A stretch of DNA of 64,000 nt from positions 1-64,000 of the forward strand of contig NZ_NMTR01000021.1 in the NCBI RefSeq assembly GCF_002549775.1, read 5' to 3'. The notes below the pieces were generated by a model. The model did not search any database and was not told the origin of the DNA. It saw nothing but the letters and a program-made list of their open reading frames with translations. Within the stretch, counting starts at the first letter, position 1. Every line of letters begins with the position of its first letter. This DNA is from Faecalibacterium langellae. GTDB lineage: Bacteria > Bacillota > Clostridia > Oscillospirales > Ruminococcaceae. Positions 9,020 to 17,672 of this stretch are shown in pieces. The position numbers were made by a program, and so were the translations under genes.

Positions 9020-10267
9020 ATGGGAATGCGTGTGGACATCGTGACCCTGTTCCCGGAGATGTGCCAGCAGGTGCTGGATGCCAGCATTCTGGGCCGTGCG
9101 GCGAAGAAGGGCTATATTGAGACCCACTGCCACCAGATCCGGGACTATACGAAAAACAAGCAGAAGCAGACCGACGATTACCCCTACGGCGGCGGCTGCG
9201 GCATGGTGCTGTATGCCCAGCCCATCGCGGACTGCCTGCGTGCCGTGCAGCAGGAAGTGGCCCAGCAGGGCCGCCCGGCTCCGCATATCGTGTTCCTGAC
9301 CGCCGGCGGCCAGCGCTACACCGAAGAACATGCCCGCCGCCTGGCCCAGTACGATAACCTGACGCTGGTGTGCGGCCACTATGAGGGCATTGATGAACGG
9401 GTCATCGAGGCCTTTGCGGACGAGGAAATCTCCATTGGCGATTACATCCTCACCGGCGGCGAACTGGCCAGCCTTGTGGTGGCGGACAGCGTGCTGCGCC
9501 TGAAGCCCGGCGTGCTGGCCGAGCAGAAGGGCTACGAGGAAGAAAGCTACTGGGACGGCCTGCTGGAATACCCGCAGTACACCCGCCCCGAAGTGTGGGA
9601 AGGCCGCGCGGTGCCGCAGGTGCTGCTGGGCGGCGACCACCAGAAGATCGACGCCTGGCGCGGCGAAAAGAGCCGGGAGCGCACCCGCCTGCGCCGCCCG
9701 GAGCTGTACGAGCAGTGGTGCGTCAGCCACCCGGTGACCGAACTGCCCAAGTGGAAGCGCGGCGAGAACGTGCGCCTGGTGAAGACCGACGAGCAGTTTG
9801 CCGCTGCAGCCCGCATCTTTCTGGAAGGCCGCCGCACCGTCTGCGCGGAAAACTGGACCGCAGAATACTGCGCGGGCATGACGGAGGAAGAATATCTGCT
9901 GCAGCTGCGGCAGGAGAAGGCTGCGGGCTGGGCGTGTTACCTGCACACCACGAAGGACGTGCCGGACGGTATCGTGAGCGTCAACCACAAGGTGGGCCAT
10001 GTGGAACACCTGTTCGTCACCGAGAGCGCCCGGGGCAAGGGCATCGGGCAGAAGCTGTTGGACTTTGCCCGCAAAAAGCTGCCGGAGCACAAGCACCCGG
10101 TGCTGAGCGTGCTGAACACCAACAGCCGGGCCATCGCCCTCTACACCCGCATGGGCTGGAAGCTGACCGGGGAAATGGAACTGGAATTTGTCCCGGAGCA
10201 GTACCCCGCCGTGGTGAAGAAATGTGCCCTTGTCCTGATGCGGTATGAGGGCGCGGTGCAGGAGTGA
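9020..10267 (+). CDS. trmD: TrmD tRNA (guanine-37-N1)-methyltransferase fused to a GNAT acetyltransferase
   Basis: 415 aa. Residues 1 to about 240 are a complete TrmD, which methylates G37 of tRNAs reading CNN codons: RVDIVTLFPEM start, YGGGCGMV, GHYEGIDERV and the trefoil-knot SAM site GDYILTGGELA at about 140-150. Residues about 250-415 are a GNAT domain with the acetyl-CoA loop VTESARGKGIGQKLL near 333-347 and VLNTNSRAIALYTRMGWK. The frame is continuous with no internal start site of note, so the fusion looks genuine. The usual rplS neighbour is absent. What the GNAT domain acetylates is unknown. Confidence 0.93.
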   Translation: MGMRVDIVTLFPEMCQQVLDASILGRAAKKGYIETHCHQIRDYTKNKQKQTDDYPYGGGCGMVLYAQPIADCLRAVQQEVAQQGRPAPHIVFLTAGGQRYTEEHARRLAQYDNLTLVCGHYEGIDERVIEAFADEEISIGDYILTGGELASLVVADSVLRLKPGVLAEQKGYEEESYWDGLLEYPQYTRPEVWEGRAVPQVLLGGDHQKIDAWRGEKSRERTRLRRPELYEQWCVSHPVTELPKWKRGENVRLVKTDEQFAAAARIFLEGRRTVCAENWTAEYCAGMTEEEYLLQLRQEKAAGWACYLHTTKDVPDGIVSVNHKVGHVEHLFVTESARGKGIGQKLLDFARKKLPEHKHPVLSVLNTNSRAIALYTRMGWKLTGEMELEFVPEQYPAVVKKCALVLMRYEGAVQE

Positions 10268-10606
10268 TTTTGGCCGCAAATGCGCGGGCGGCCGGGGGCG
10301 GAAAAGGGCGAAAACAGGCTGTCGAAGCCGGAAGCCCGGTGCCGAAAACGCACAAAAACGGTCGAGAATCCGCCCGACGGTCGAAAAAATGTTGAAAACT
10401 TTTGTATCTACCCTCTAACCTTCGGGGAATAATTTTATTATCTTTGTACAAATAATGAAAAATGGCCCCCTTTTCATTGGAGAAACCGCCAAAAATGCGC
10501 CGGAGGGCTGTACAACCGTTTCGACTTGCGCTAAAATAATCGTAACGCAACAGGCACACTCTACAAATTTTGTACCCAAAACGATATTAGATAGGAGCGC
10601 TTTACT
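10268..10606 (+). promoter_or_regulatory. Intergenic region with candidate HPr promoter
   Basis: 339 bases without a gene. The right part is AT-rich. TGTACA (10509-10514) and TAAAAT (10532-10537) are 17 bases apart, about 70 bases before the HPr start. No clear terminator for trmD is seen in the GC-rich left part. Confidence 0.4.
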
Positions 10607-10870
10607 ATGTATGTGAAAGAAGTCACCGTTGAAAATCAGGTTGGTCTGCACGCTCGTCCGGCTACCTTCTTCATTCAGAAGGCTAACGAGTTCAAGTCTT
10701 CCATCTGGGTCGAGAAGGAAGAACGCCGCGTGAACGCAAAGAGCCTGCTGGGCGTTCTGTCTCTGGGTATCGTGGGCGGCACCACCATCCGCATCATCGC
10801 CGACGGCGCTGACGAGCAGGCTGCCGTGGACGGCCTGATTAAGCTGGTGGAGTCTGGCTTTGCAGAGTAA
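10607..10870 (+). CDS. ptsH: HPr family phosphocarrier protein
   Basis: 87-aa HPr. The phosphoenolpyruvate-dependent site His15 is present in VGLHARPA and the regulatory Ser46 in NAKSLLGVLSLG, so both PTS phosphotransfer and HPr-kinase regulation (CcpA partner) are possible. AGGAG lies 11 bases before ATG. It is monocistronic with a terminator; no EI or EII gene is nearby. Confidence 0.93.
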   Translation: MYVKEVTVENQVGLHARPATFFIQKANEFKSSIWVEKEERRVNAKSLLGVLSLGIVGGTTIRIIADGADEQAAVDGLIKLVESGFAE

Positions 10871-10890
10871 TTCTGTGCATTAAGGAATCA

Positions 10891-10922
10891 AAAGCGGCGG
10901 GAAAGTCTCCTGCCGCTTTTTT
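10891..10922 (+). terminator. Terminator after HPr
   Basis: Stem 10891-10902 pairs with 10908-10919 (AAAGCGGCGGGA and a near complement), and a T run follows. Confidence 0.85.
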
Positions 10923-10967
10923 GGTATTGGATGCGATGGAAAAGACACCGTAGAAGGAGGCACTTTT

Positions 10968-11225
10968 ATGAGCGAGAAGAACAAGGAACGCATGGAAAAA
11001 TTTGTGGCGCTGTGTGACAGCGGCAAGCCCTGGTATGTTTTCCTGGCCATGTTCAGCGCGCTGCTGGCAGCCAGCGCCCTGGTGGAGCTGTTCACCGAGC
11101 AACACATGAAGTGGTGGACCTGGGTGTTGAATGTCACGGGCATCCTGGGGTGCCTGCAGAACATCCGCTACTGCAAAAAGCTCAAGGCAGAGCGGGCAGC
11201 GGAAGCCGAGGCAGACGCTGAATGA
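10968..11225 (+). CDS. Small two-helix membrane protein
   Basis: 85 aa, not assigned to a family. It has two hydrophobic segments (WYVFLAMFSALLAASALVELF and WVLNVTGILGCLQNI) between charged ends (KNKERMEK; KKLKAERAAEAEA). GGAGG lies upstream. Its stop overlaps the uvrC start by 4 bases (ATGA), so it is translationally coupled to uvrC. The role is unknown. Confidence 0.75.
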   Translation: MSEKNKERMEKFVALCDSGKPWYVFLAMFSALLAASALVELFTEQHMKWWTWVLNVTGILGCLQNIRYCKKLKAERAAEAEADAE

Positions 11226-13069
11226 CCAAGGCCGAGCTTTACCAGAAGGCCTGTATGCTGCCGCTTTTACCCGGCGTATATATCATCCGGGACAAAAGCG
11301 ACACCATTATCTATATCGGCAAGGCAAAGCGCCTGCGCATCCGGGTGAGCCAGTATTTCCGCGAGGGCGTGCCCCACGACAACAAGGTCAGCCAGATGAT
11401 CGCCCACGCCTACGCCTTTGACGTCATCGTCTGCCAGAGCGAGTTCGAGGCGCTGGTGCTGGAAGCCAGCCAGATCAAGGCCCACACCCCAAAGTACAAT
11501 ATCCTGCTGAAGGACGACAAGGGCTACAGCTATATCAAGGTGACGAAAGAGCCCTGGCCGCGCCTTTCCTTCGTGCTGCAAAAAGAGGACGACGATGCCG
11601 AGTATATCGGCCCCTATACCTCCAGCTTTGCGGCCCGGCAGATGGCAGAAACGGCCATGGATGCCTTTCTGCTGCCCCGGTGCTCGAAGCGCTTCCCGCA
11701 GGAGATCGGCAAAGGCCGCCCCTGCCTGAACGCCCACATCGGCAAGTGCATGGCCGTGTGCAGCGGCAAGATCAGCTGCGAAAACTACAACCAGGCCGTA
11801 AAAAGCGCCGTGCACCTCATCCGCTACGGCAAAAAGGACATTCTGAAAACGCTCAACGAGCGGATGCTGGAAGCCTCCGACCGGCTGGAATTTGAGACGG
11901 CCGCCCTCATCCGGGATCAGATCGCGGCCATCACCAAGGTGAGCGCCGGGCAGAAGGTGGTCGTGGACCCGGACGTGGAGATGGATGTGGTGGCGCTGGC
12001 GGGCACGCCCAGCAGCGTGTGCGCGGCGGTGCTGCGGTTCCGGGACGGCAGACTCACCGACAAGCGGGAGTTTTTGTTCCACGATACGTCGGATATTGAC
12101 GCCGTGCGGGAAGAATTTCTGCCCCGGTACTATCTGGACGACGAGCAAATTCCAAAAATTATTGCGGTGGACGAGCTGCCGCCGGACAGCGATGCTCTGC
12201 AGCAGGCGCTGAACGAAAAGCGCGGCAGCGAGGTGCAGCTCTATGTGCCCCAGCGCGGCGACAAGGCCCATCTGGTGGAGATGGCCCACACCAATGCGGT
12301 GGAGCGCCTTGCCCGGGAGAGCGGCCGCTACGCCCGGGAGGAAAAGCTGCTGGACGAGCTGGCCCAGGTGCTGGGCCTTGCAAAGCCGCCCCGCGCCATT
12401 GAGAGCTATGATATCTCCAACTGGGGCGACGGTTCCAGTGTGTGCGGCATGGTGACCTTCAAGGACGGCAAGCCCTATAAAGCAGGCTACCGCAAGTTCA
12501 AGATGAAAACCGTGGCGGGCACCGACGACTATGCGTCGCTGGCCGAGACTGTTTCCCGGCGGGCGGCGGAGTACGAAAAGTATGCAGAGCTTGCCAAGAA
12601 CGGCGAACCCAGCAGCAACTGGTTCGGCCAGAAGCCGGACCTGCTGCTGATGGACGGCGGCCGCGGGCAGGTGAGCGCGGCGAAGGAAGCACTGGCGGGC
12701 ACGGCTCTGGCTGATGTGCCGCTGTACGGCATGGTGAAGGACGACCACCACCGCACCCGTGCCATTGTGGACAGCGACGGGCGGGAGATCGCCATCAACA
12801 TGAACCGCGGCACCTTTACCTTCATCACAGCGATTCAGGACGAGACCCACCGCTTCGCCAATGCCTACCGCAAGCAGCAGATGAAGCAGAAAAGCTATTC
12901 TTCCACCCTGACGGAAATTCCGGGCATCGGCCCGAAGACCGCCAAGGCGCTGATGGCTCAGTTCAAGAGTGTGGGTGCTGTGAAGGAAGCCACGCCTGAA
13001 CAGCTGGAAAACACCCCCGGCGTGGGCAGACAGACGGCACAGACCATCTACGAATATTTTCACGCATAG
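11222..13069 (+). CDS. uvrC: Excinuclease ABC subunit UvrC
   Basis: 615-aa nucleotide-excision-repair nuclease that makes both incisions around lesions marked by UvrAB. Order: GIY-YIG nuclease at 14-95 (GVYII, IIYIGKAKRLR); UVR motif for UvrB contact near 200-235 (LNERMLEASDRLEFETAALIRD); RNase H-like endonuclease (IESYDISNWGD; LLLMDGGRGQV); helix-hairpin-helix pair at the C terminus (IPGIGPKTAKALM; TPGVGRQTA). Length is normal. Confidence 0.97.
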   Translation: MTKAELYQKACMLPLLPGVYIIRDKSDTIIYIGKAKRLRIRVSQYFREGVPHDNKVSQMIAHAYAFDVIVCQSEFEALVLEASQIKAHTPKYNILLKDDKGYSYIKVTKEPWPRLSFVLQKEDDDAEYIGPYTSSFAARQMAETAMDAFLLPRCSKRFPQEIGKGRPCLNAHIGKCMAVCSGKISCENYNQAVKSAVHLIRYGKKDILKTLNERMLEASDRLEFETAALIRDQIAAITKVSAGQKVVVDPDVEMDVVALAGTPSSVCAAVLRFRDGRLTDKREFLFHDTSDIDAVREEFLPRYYLDDEQIPKIIAVDELPPDSDALQQALNEKRGSEVQLYVPQRGDKAHLVEMAHTNAVERLARESGRYAREEKLLDELAQVLGLAKPPRAIESYDISNWGDGSSVCGMVTFKDGKPYKAGYRKFKMKTVAGTDDYASLAETVSRRAAEYEKYAELAKNGEPSSNWFGQKPDLLLMDGGRGQVSAAKEALAGTALADVPLYGMVKDDHHRTRAIVDSDGREIAINMNRGTFTFITAIQDETHRFANAYRKQQMKQKSYSSTLTEIPGIGPKTAKALMAQFKSVGAVKEATPEQLENTPGVGRQTAQTIYEYFHA

Positions 13070-13070
13070 A

Positions 13071-13117
13071 ACCCTCTCAGGCGCTTTCGCGCCAGCTCCC
13101 CCGAAGGGGGAGCTTTT
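13071..13117 (+). terminator. uvrC terminator formed by a family-2 repeat copy
   Basis: The copy contains CCCTCTCAGGCG, a short GCGC hairpin, then a perfect AGCTCCCC/GGGGAGCT hairpin followed by TTTTTG. It is in reverse orientation relative to 8410-8456 and appears to be recruited as the uvrC terminator. Confidence 0.75.
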
Positions 13118-13183
13118 TGTATTTTGGAACAGTGAATGTGCAGGGATGCAGAAAATGCAGTGGATGCATCTGCCGGTCGCAGC

Positions 13184-13294
13184 CTCTCCCGTGAAAAGAC
13201 AAGTCCCGGCAGACCGCAGTCTGCCGGGACTTGCAATATCAAAATCAATTTACCGCTAAAGACGCCCAGAGCAAAGCGGAGGGCATTCCAATGG
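13184..13294 (-). repeat. REP/UNCG-hairpin element, copy G
   Basis: Read on the minus strand it starts at the stop codon of the binding-protein gene. First comes a block ATGCCC-TCCGC...GGGCGT...GCGG, then an AT-rich linker, then a perfect 15-bp hairpin (13200-13214 with 13219-13233) with loop TGCG, then TCTTTTCACGGG. The stem sequence differs fully from other copies while the loop and tail match. It probably terminates the gene. Confidence 0.8.
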
Positions 13295-14143
13295 TTAGTT
13301 CTCGGCGGAGATATCCTGACCGAAATACTTCTCGCTCAGTTCCTTCAGGGTGCCGTCTGCACGCAGCTCGTCGATGGCGGTGTTGATGGCCTCCAGCAGG
13401 GTGGCGCTGGCGTCGCTCTTGCGCAGCGGGATGGCAACGTGGGAAGCATCCTCGGTCTGGGCCACGATCTTGAAATCTGCGTCCGGATGAACGTTCAGGT
13501 AGTCGTAGAAGGAGACATCAGCGTTCAGGGTGGCGTCGATGCGGCCGGCAGTCAGCAGCTGGATGGTCTCCTCCAGCGTGTCGATGCCCTGCACGGTGGC
13601 ACCGTAGCTCTCGGCCAGCTCCATGTAGGTGGAAGCCAGACTGTTAGCGGTGGTCTTGCCGTTCAGGTCCTCAAAGGTGGTGATGTCCTCGTTGTCCTTG
13701 CGGACGGCCAGAGCGGTGTGGATGTAGCCATAAGGAGTGGTGAAGTCGTAGGTCTTGGCACGCTCGTCGGTCACCTCGACACCGTTGCACACCAGATCGT
13801 AACGGCCAGCGTCCAGACCGGCAAACAGGCTGTCCCAGTCGCTTTCCACATACTCCGGCTCCACGCCCAGCTTTTCGGCGATGGCACGGGAGACTTCCAC
13901 GTCATAGCCCACGAGGGTGTCGCTCTCGTCGTGGAAGCTCCAGGGCTGCCATGCGCCTTCCAGCGCAACGATCAGCTTGCCGCTGGACTGGATGTTGGAC
14001 AGCTGGTCACCGGCAGCGGGGGCCACGGATGCATCCGTGCCGGAAGCGGCGGTGCTGCTGGAAGAATTGGAGCAGCCGGCCAGAGTCAGCACCCCGGCAG
14101 CGGCCATGACGCTCATGAGAGAGATAAAAGTTCTGCGTTTCAT
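13295..14143 (-). CDS. Amino-acid ABC transporter substrate-binding lipoprotein
   Basis: 282-aa extracytoplasmic solute receptor (SBP family 3). The lipoprotein signal has a lipobox LTLAGC with the modified Cys near residue 24, followed by a Ser/Ala linker. Mature-domain features are GKLIVALEGAWQPWSF, VGYDVEVSRAIAEKLG and DVSFYDYL. The permease and ATPase genes lie upstream on the same strand, separated by 313 bases that hold two inverted repeat elements. The ligand is a polar amino acid or cystine-type compound by family. Confidence 0.92.
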   Translation of the reverse strand: MKRRTFISLMSVMAAAGVLTLAGCSNSSSSTAASGTDASVAPAAGDQLSNIQSSGKLIVALEGAWQPWSFHDESDTLVGYDVEVSRAIAEKLGVEPEYVESDWDSLFAGLDAGRYDLVCNGVEVTDERAKTYDFTTPYGYIHTALAVRKDNEDITTFEDLNGKTTANSLASTYMELAESYGATVQGIDTLEETIQLLTAGRIDATLNADVSFYDYLNVHPDADFKIVAQTEDASHVAIPLRKSDASATLLEAINTAIDELRADGTLKELSEKYFGQDISAEN

Positions 14144-14170
14144 AATTTGTATATCCTTTCGATGAAAAAA

Positions 14171-14280
14171 CGATTTAGAATGGCCGCCGCGTTCGCTTTG
14201 GCCATGATTAGCGGAAAATTATTTTTAATTTTGCAATCGAGAAAAATCTGCGGATTTTTCTCGATTGCTTTTTCACGGAA
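14171..14280 (+). repeat. REP/UNCG-hairpin element, copy A
   Basis: Block ATGGCC-GCCGC...GGCCAT...GCGG at 14180-14215, AT-rich linker, perfect 16-bp hairpin (14233-14248 with 14253-14268) with loop TGCG, then TTTTTCACGG. It lies 5' of the binding-protein gene and faces copy F, forming an inverted pair. Confidence 0.8.
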
Positions 14281-14340
14281 GAAGGCTGTGAAGGATCGCA
14301 GCAAGAATGTTTGATTGGATGCTGCTGCCCGATACGGCCC

Positions 14341-14452
14341 CTCCGGTGAAAAATGTAATTAAAAACGACCGCAGTCGTTTTTAATTACGAATCAAGAAAA
14401 TAGAATTTCCTATAAATATGGCCAAAGTGAAACGGAGGCCATTTTAAATGGT
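14341..14452 (-). repeat. REP/UNCG-hairpin element, copy F
   Basis: On the minus strand it follows the ATPase stop codon at once: ATGGCC...GGCCAT block, linker, perfect 15-bp AT-rich hairpin (14355-14369 with 14374-14388) with loop TGCG, then ATTTTTCACCGG. It is a probable terminator of the permease-ATPase transcript. The GCGG partner of the second block is weakened here. Confidence 0.8.
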
Positions 14453-14456
14453 AAAA

Positions 14457-15269
14457 TCACTCTGTGTGAGCGATTTTACGCAAAAACTCGCGGGTGCGCT
14501 CCTCCTTCGGGTTCGCGAAGAACTCACGGGAAGCGGCCTGCTCCACCACGATGCCGTTCTCCATGAACACCGTCTTGGAAGAAACATTGCGGGCAAAGCC
14601 CATCTCATGGGTGACCACCAGCATGGTCATGCCCTCCTCGGCCAGCTGCCGCATGACGGAAAGCACCTCGCCGGTCAGCTCTGGGTCAAGGGCAGAGGTG
14701 GGCTCATCAAAATAGATGATCTCCGGGTCGGACGCCAGCGCACGGGCAATGGCCACGCGCTGCTGCTGGCCGCCGGAAAGCTGGCGGGGGTAGTAGTCGG
14801 CCCGGTCGGCAAGGCCGACTTTTTCCAGCATCTTCCTGCCCACCGTGTCGGCCTGCTCTTTGGGCATCCTGCGGGCGACGATGAGGCCTTCGGTGACGTT
14901 CTGCAGGGCCGTTTTGTTGCGGAACAGATTGTAGTTCTGGAAGACGAAGGCCGTCTTTTTGCGCAGCCGGGCGATGTCGGCGCGGCTGGCCCTGGCGAGG
15001 TCGAAGGTCTCACCGTCGAAGGTCAGCTGGCCCGCGTCGGCGGTCTCGAGAAAGTTCAGGCAGCGCAGCAGGGTGGTCTTGCCGGAGCCGGACGGGCCCA
15101 GAATGGCCACCACATCGCCCTTTTCTACGGTCAGGTCCACGCCCTGCAGCACCTTCAGTTCACTGGTCACTTTGCGGGCACCGGGCCGGTGGAAGATACC
15201 CGCCTGCAGGCCGGGCTTCGCGTAGGTGAAAAAGGACTTGCGGACATTTTTGATCTCTAACATGGACAT
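14457..15269 (-). CDS. Amino-acid ABC transporter ATP-binding protein
   Basis: 270-aa GlnQ/HisP-type ATPase. Walker A GPSGSGKTT, Q-loop VFQNYNLF, signature LSGGQQQR, Walker B IIYFDEPTSALDP and the switch His in VVTHEMGF are all intact. ATG 15269 is chosen because AAGGAG (15280-15285) is 10 bases upstream; a GTG at 15278 would nearly touch that site. It follows the permease gene by 18 bases. Confidence 0.95.
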   Translation of the reverse strand: MSMLEIKNVRKSFFTYAKPGLQAGIFHRPGARKVTSELKVLQGVDLTVEKGDVVAILGPSGSGKTTLLRCLNFLETADAGQLTFDGETFDLARASRADIARLRKKTAFVFQNYNLFRNKTALQNVTEGLIVARRMPKEQADTVGRKMLEKVGLADRADYYPRQLSGGQQQRVAIARALASDPEIIYFDEPTSALDPELTGEVLSVMRQLAEEGMTMLVVTHEMGFARNVSSKTVFMENGIVVEQAASREFFANPKEERTREFLRKIAHTE

Positions 15270-15287
15270 GGTTCCCACGCTCCTTTC

Positions 15288-15971
15288 TTACTGGAAGCCG
15301 TGGGCATTGAGCCGACGTTCCAGCAGCGCCTGCAGTTTGGTGATGACCGTGCAGAACAGCAGGTACACCACCGCCACCTCGCAGTAGATGGGCAGGAAGA
15401 TGTAGGTGCGGGCGGCCACGCGCTGGCCCGCCATGAACAGCTCGGCCACCGTGATGTTGGACGCCAGAGAGGTGTCCTTGATCATGCCGATGAGCGAGTT
15501 GGAAAGGGCAGGTACCGCCGTGCGCAGGGCCTGCGGCAGCACGATGCGGCGCATGATCTGCCACCAGCTCATGCCCACGCAGTAACCGGCTTCCAGCTGG
15601 CCCTGGGGCACGCTTTCCAGCGCACCGCGCATGGTCTCGGCACAGTAAGCGCCTTCGTTAAAGGCAAAGGCGATAACTGCCGCCGGGAAGGCGTCCAGCA
15701 TGATGCCCACGCTGGGCAGGCCGTAAAAGATGATGAACAGCTGCACCAGCAGTGGTGTGCCGCGGATGACCCAGATGTAGAACCGGGCAATCTGCCGCAG
15801 CACCGGCACGTTGGCGTACTGCACCAGCGCCACCGCCACGGCGATGATCATGGCAAAGAAGAACGAGACGAGGGTCAGCGGGATGGTCATGGTGAGGCCT
15901 GCCGTCAGGATGCGGGGCAGGGCTTCCGCCAGCACGCTGACCGTGCGGTTGGAAAGAAATGCTTCAAACAT
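15288..15971 (-). CDS. Amino-acid ABC transporter permease
   Basis: 227-aa HisM/GlnP-type permease with about five membrane segments. The ATPase-contact EAA loop is visible (GAYCAETMRGALESVPQGQLEAGYCVGMS). It is the first gene of the operon, followed by the ATPase and then, after the repeat pair, the binding protein. Confidence 0.94.
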   Translation of the reverse strand: MFEAFLSNRTVSVLAEALPRILTAGLTMTIPLTLVSFFFAMIIAVAVALVQYANVPVLRQIARFYIWVIRGTPLLVQLFIIFYGLPSVGIMLDAFPAAVIAFAFNEGAYCAETMRGALESVPQGQLEAGYCVGMSWWQIMRRIVLPQALRTAVPALSNSLIGMIKDTSLASNITVAELFMAGQRVAARTYIFLPIYCEVAVVYLLFCTVITKLQALLERRLNAHGFQ

Positions 15972-16028
15972 GGAAAATGTTCCCTCAGAACGGTGTTCAA
16001 ATACTCTAAAAAGAACGAGAATAAAAGT

Positions 16029-16059
16029 ATTATAGAACTTGAAGTATGGTCGAAGTCAA
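16029..16059 (-). promoter_or_regulatory. Candidate promoter of the amino-acid ABC operon
   Basis: Minus strand TTGACT (16054-16059) and a perfect TATAAT (16029-16034) are separated by 19 bases, slightly long. They lie about 60 bases before the permease start. Confidence 0.5.
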
Positions 16060-16200
16060 GACCTTTTTCAAAATTCCTACAAAACCTACCAAAATACTAT
16101 AACATGAATTTGAAGCGAGTGCAAACAGTTTGGATAAAACGCGAGAAGTCCACAAAAAATGGGAAAAGCAGGTGTTAACTTTGTGCAATGCGGCAACCGG

Positions 16201-16229
16201 TTGACGGCGCACGGGCTTTCGTGTACAAT
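16201..16229 (+). promoter_or_regulatory. gpsA promoter
   Basis: TTGACG (16201-16206), a 17-base spacer and TACAAT (16224-16229), about 100 bases before gpsA. The leader between is GC-rich. Confidence 0.8.
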
Positions 16230-16328
16230 GGACATAACAAAAGCGCCGCGGGCTTTGGCCCGGCGACGGCGCAAATCCACCGCCTGCGGGCTGAGCCTGC
16301 CGCGCGGTGCCAACGGAGGACCAACGAA

Positions 16329-17360
16329 ATGAAACATAAAATCGGCGTTCTGGGTGCAGGCACCTGGGGCATGGCTCTGGCACGGATGCTGACGGTCAGC
16401 GGCAATGAGGTGCAGGTGTGGTCGGCGCTGCCGGCCGAGGTGGACAGCCTTTCCACCACCCGGGTGCACCCCAACCTGCCGGGCATGAAGATCCCGGCCG
16501 AGCTGCAGTTCACCAAGAGTATCGAGGAAGTGTGCACCGGCAAGGATGTGCTGCTGTTTGCAGTGCCGTCGGTGTTCGTGCGCTCCACCACGGCGAAGGC
16601 ACGGCCTTACATCCCGGACGGGCAGATCATCGTGGACGTGGCAAAGGGCATGGAGCCGGAAACGCTCTACACCATGACGGAAGTCATCGCGGACGAGCTG
16701 GGCAAAGAAGATGGCCCGAAGAACGTGAAGCTGGTGGCCCTCTCCGGCCCCACCCACGCTGAGGAAGTGGCGCTGGACCTGCCCACCACTATCGTCTCGG
16801 CCTGCCCGGATGAAGCAGCGGCAGAGTTCGTGCAGGATGTGTTCAGCAACACCTGTATGCGCGTGTACACCAACGCCGACATCAAGGGCGTGGAGCTGAG
16901 CGGCGCTTTGAAGAATGTCATCGCGCTGGGTGTGGGCATCTCCACCGGCCTTGGCTACGGCGACAACGCCCGCGCGGCCCTTATCACCCGCGGCATCGCC
17001 GAGATCGCCCGGCTGGGCGTGGCCATGGGCTGCAACATCCACACCTTTGCGGGCCTGGCCGGCATCGGCGACCTGATCGTGACGGCCACCAGCATGCACA
17101 GCCGCAACAACCGTGCGGGCATCCTGATCGGCAAGGGCGAGAGCCCGGAGCAGGCCGTGAAGGAAGTGGGCATGGTGGTGGAGGGTATCAACGCTCTGCC
17201 CGCTGCCATGGAGCTGGCCGCACGGTACAATGTGGAAATGCCCATCGTGCAGACGGTGAACGCCATCGTGAAGGAAGGCATGAGTGCCAGCGACGCTCTG
17301 CGCACACTGATGGACCGCAACCGCAAGAACGAGATGCCGCAGGGCTACGAAAAAGTTTAA
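16329..17360 (+). CDS. gpsA: Glycerol-3-phosphate dehydrogenase [NAD(P)+]
   Basis: 343-aa cytoplasmic enzyme that reduces dihydroxyacetone phosphate to sn-glycerol-3-phosphate for phospholipid synthesis. The Rossmann loop is GAGTWGMAL at 8-16. Further family marks are LSGPTHAEEV, the catalytic-Lys region GALKNVIALGVG and GLAGIGDLIVTATS. GGAGG lies 9 bases before ATG 16329. Repeat element copy B follows the stop directly. Confidence 0.97.
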   Translation: MKHKIGVLGAGTWGMALARMLTVSGNEVQVWSALPAEVDSLSTTRVHPNLPGMKIPAELQFTKSIEEVCTGKDVLLFAVPSVFVRSTTAKARPYIPDGQIIVDVAKGMEPETLYTMTEVIADELGKEDGPKNVKLVALSGPTHAEEVALDLPTTIVSACPDEAAAEFVQDVFSNTCMRVYTNADIKGVELSGALKNVIALGVGISTGLGYGDNARAALITRGIAEIARLGVAMGCNIHTFAGLAGIGDLIVTATSMHSRNNRAGILIGKGESPEQAVKEVGMVVEGINALPAAMELAARYNVEMPIVQTVNAIVKEGMSASDALRTLMDRNRKNEMPQGYEKV

Positions 17361-17365
17361 GGCAT

Positions 17366-17478
17366 GACGATTTAAAATGGCCGACGCGTGCGCTCTGGCC
17401 ATGAACAGAGGAAAGTCGATTTTTTTCGATTGGAGCTCCAGAAAATCTGCGGATTTTCTGGAGCTCTTTTTCACAAGT
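17366..17478 (+). repeat. REP/UNCG-hairpin element, copy B
   Basis: It begins 6 bases after the gpsA stop. Block ATGGCC...GGCCAT, linker, perfect 15-bp hairpin (17433-17447 with 17452-17466) with loop TGCG, then TTTTTTCAC. It is a likely gpsA terminator. The second pairing of the block (CCGC with GCGG) is lost in this copy. Confidence 0.8.
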
Positions 17479-17672
17479 GGGGCCGAAAGCGGAGGACGCG
17501 GCTGGAGAAACTACCGGTCCGCTGGCCGAAAAGTGCAATAATCATTCAAACTTTTTACCAAAACCAGACACAAAGGGGTAGAAGGTGGGGAAACTTTCTG
17601 CTATACTAAAACAGAACGCGAAACCGGCGGGCGTTTTGTGCACCCTGCCGGAGGGAAAGGAAGGAATCTGCC

